From: Pedobacter sp. SYP-B3415
GTDB taxonomy: Bacteria; Bacteroidota; Bacteroidia; Sphingobacteriales; Sphingobacteriaceae
DNA: 64,000 nt
Direction of reading: 5' to 3'
Assembly (NCBI RefSeq): GCF_004138205.1
Contig: NZ_RXNQ01000008.1
Span: forward strand, 35,483-99,482
This document shows, one piece after another, positions 62,682 to 64,000 of the stretch (the stretch's first letter is position 1; each line of letters starts with the position of its first letter). The notes beneath the pieces were generated by a model. It did no database searches, was not told the origin of the DNA, and worked only from the letters and a program-made list of their open reading frames with translations. The translations under genes and the position numbers were made by a program.

Positions 62682-62712
62682 CAAATTTAGCAATATATTT
62701 CTTTAAATCAAA
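62682..62712 (-). promoter_or_regulatory. Bacteroidota-type promoter for rpsF operon
   Basis: On the minus strand TTTG (62712-62709), exactly 19 bases, then TAAATTTG (62689-62682). This is a full match to TTTG-N19-TAnnTTTG. Confidence 0.78.
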
Positions 62713-62856
62713 TGATTATTAAAACATATGCAGGCAGTTCAAGTGCTTTTTATGCAGCCTGAAGTTCAGGGCAGCGCTTTTCACTAACGTTAAAAACCAT
62801 GCAGCGTAAAGCACCGCCGGGGCTACAATATATTCCAGCCTGCTTAAGGAGTAATA

Positions 62857-63585
62857 TCAGATGCGTTTTCCCATGGGAAGGATAAACCAGAAAGATGCTC
62901 CCTCACCTGGGTTACTGTCTACGCCGATCTGGCCATCATGTCGTCTGATAATTTCTGCACACACAAAGAGTCCGAGTCCCCTGCCTTCAGCCTTTTTTGC
63001 GCTGCCATCAAGACGGTAATGCCTGTCAAACAAACGATACTGAAATTCCTGCGGAATGCCCTGGCCATTATCGCTGATCGTTGCCATAATGGCGTTATCA
63101 ACGCGTTTCAGCCCGATGCGAATCACACAGCTGTCGTCTGTATATTTAATCGCGTTGTTGATCAGATTTAAAAAAACCTGTTCAAGACGGTCCTTGTCTC
63201 CATTAACAATGTGTTTTCCCGACTCAATATCCAATTCGATGCGACGGCCGGGCCTGGTACTCGCGATCGCTTCCGCGCAGCTTTGAGCAGCCTCAGAAAG
63301 ATCGAAAGGAATCAATACACAATCCAGGTCGGCTGTTTCTGCAGGTTTGATCTCCTGCGTTGCATAAATGATGTCTACAACTTTACGAACCTGTTCCTCG
63401 GTTTTGTGGATCATAGCCTGTATTTCTGTAAGCTGCTCTTTTTCAGCCCGTACAGACATGAGTTGCAGATAAGCTTTGATCACAGTAAGTGGTGTCTTCA
63501 ACTCGTGCATAGCCAGTTGAAGACGTTCTTCAGGATCTGTTGCTGCAGCAACTTCCTTGAGCCGGGATGATTGATCAGCTGTCAT
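62857..63585 (-). CDS. Sensor histidine kinase without sensor domain
   Basis: A 242-residue protein made of little more than the kinase core. The phospho-acceptor is His27 in MHELKTPLTVI (HisKA), and the HATPase domain has the N box LINNAIKYTDD, G1 SDNGQGIP and G2 GRGLGLFVC. No membrane helix, PAS or receiver domain is seen, so it is cytoplasmic and must take its signal from a partner. No response regulator gene is adjacent. A stop codon upstream in frame shows the N-terminus is complete. Confidence 0.9.
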   Translation of the reverse strand: MTADQSSRLKEVAAATDPEERLQLAMHELKTPLTVIKAYLQLMSVRAEKEQLTEIQAMIHKTEEQVRKVVDIIYATQEIKPAETADLDCVLIPFDLSEAAQSCAEAIASTRPGRRIELDIESGKHIVNGDKDRLEQVFLNLINNAIKYTDDSCVIRIGLKRVDNAIMATISDNGQGIPQEFQYRLFDRHYRLDGSAKKAEGRGLGLFVCAEIIRRHDGQIGVDSNPGEGASFWFILPMGKRI

Positions 63586-63864
63586 GATCTGCGTTAATTT
63601 GTTCAGTTCAGGTGGGGAGCCTGAGGAATGATTGATTGCCCTAATTTACATACATTCCGGTTATAAACGCAGTTAAATTTTAATTACCGTAAAATAGAGG
63701 GGAAATACGTGTCAGCTGAAGAGAAATACTGTTGAAAGTATTTGTGTTAAGATATGAAATATGAGACCTGCAGTAGTATATAGGTGTTCGTAATTCGTAT
63801 TTAGACAGGGTGCAATCGCTATAGATTAGAGATATGAGATTTGAGTCTTGGGACAAAGTTGTCT
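63586..63864. other. Spacer between histidine kinase gene and insertion sequence
   Basis: No gene seen. AT-rich, and contains two imperfect copies of GATATGA-type repeats described separately. No exact TAnnTTTG promoter was found for the kinase gene. Confidence 0.5.
63750..63850. repeat. Two imperfect copies of GATATGAxATxTGAGxC
   Basis: AGATATGAAATATGAGACCTG at about 63750-63770 and AGATATGAGATTTGAGTCTTG at about 63830-63850, differing at five positions and 80 bases apart. Low-complexity intergenic repeat beside the insertion sequence. Confidence 0.55.
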
Positions 63865-64000
63865 TGTCCTGATATAGGTTGACACATTAATCAACTTAAA
63901 ACAAGGATTATCATGACAAAAAGTAATCGTAAAGTGATTCGGTACAGTATTAGCTTCAAGCAGAAAGTAGTAAAAGAGATCGAGCAAGAGGGTTTAAGCA
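63865..64000 (+). mobile_element. Left end of an IS3-type insertion sequence, cut by window
   Basis: A terminal-type sequence TGTCCTGATATAGGTTGACA starts at 63865, followed by a short leader and a transposase OrfA-like start at 63914. The exact outer boundary and target duplication cannot be fixed, because the right end is outside the window. Confidence 0.7.
63914..64000 (+). CDS. IS3-type transposase OrfA, 3' part outside window
   Basis: The 29 visible residues (MTKSNRKVIRYSISFKQKVV then KEIEQEGLS) match the start of the helix-turn-helix OrfA proteins of IS3-family elements in Bacteroidota. These bind the element's ends, and a second ORF normally supplies the DDE catalytic domain by frameshifting. 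Only the beginning is present, so intactness cannot be judged. Confidence 0.72.

Overview
The window looks like chromosomal DNA of a member of the Bacteroidota, probably the Sphingobacteriales/Chitinophagales side. The evidence is two SusC/SusD outer-membrane pairs, a FecI/FecR-type sigma/anti-sigma pair, several families almost confined to this phylum (DUF4293, DUF3098, DUF5683), weak Shine-Dalgarno signals, and promoter-like sequences of the Bacteroidota type (TTTG, 19 bases, TAnnTTTG). GC content is moderate. Most of the window is housekeeping DNA packed with short gaps and strong hairpin terminators. No rRNA, tRNA or CRISPR array was seen.

Layout: 1-8.9 kb holds a 5'-truncated GH1 beta-glucosidase, aconitase, a polysaccharide deacetylase, a TolC/adaptor pair, gpsA and a small secreted protein. 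8.9-14.1 kb holds a DEAD-box helicase, a DUF4293 protein, truA and an MsbA-like exporter. 14.1-25.2 kb is the most striking region: an ECF sigma factor, FecR anti-sigma, STN-containing SusC, SusD, a cyanophycinase-like lipoprotein, a secreted isoaspartyl peptidase, a second secreted cyanophycinase, and then a dicarboxylate/acidic amino acid symporter. 25.2-34.5 kb holds sucD, msrB, a Kef-type antiporter and the ftsX-DUF3098-uppP-truB-yitT-ribF cluster. 34.5-43.8 kb holds a lipoprotein, leuS, a TonB-dependent receptor, an orphan extracellular solute-binding protein, an unknown gene coupled to a DUF2891 gene, and an FMN reductase. 44-48.4 kb is parA-parB-DUF5683-dapB-lepB. 48.5-53.7 kb is a second SusC/SusD pair with no enzymes. 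54-62.6 kb holds dnaX, an acetyltransferase, two conserved unknowns, an AsmA-like protein, mtgA and rpsF-rpsR-rplI. The right end has a small histidine kinase, a repeat-bearing spacer and the left end of an IS3-type insertion sequence cut by the window edge.

Main hypothesis: 14.1-23.8 kb, perhaps to 25.2 kb, is a SusCD-type utilisation locus whose substrate is not a glycan but cyanophycin (multi-L-arginyl-poly-aspartate) or another beta-aspartyl polymer. The lipoprotein cyanophycinase would cut polymer at the cell surface, SusCD would import beta-Asp-Arg dipeptides or oligomers, the periplasmic cyanophycinase and isoaspartyl peptidase would finish the digestion, and the symporter could take up aspartate. 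The STN domain of SusC with FecR and the sigma factor would give substrate-triggered expression. Family assignments rest on motifs read by eye; the substrate is inference.
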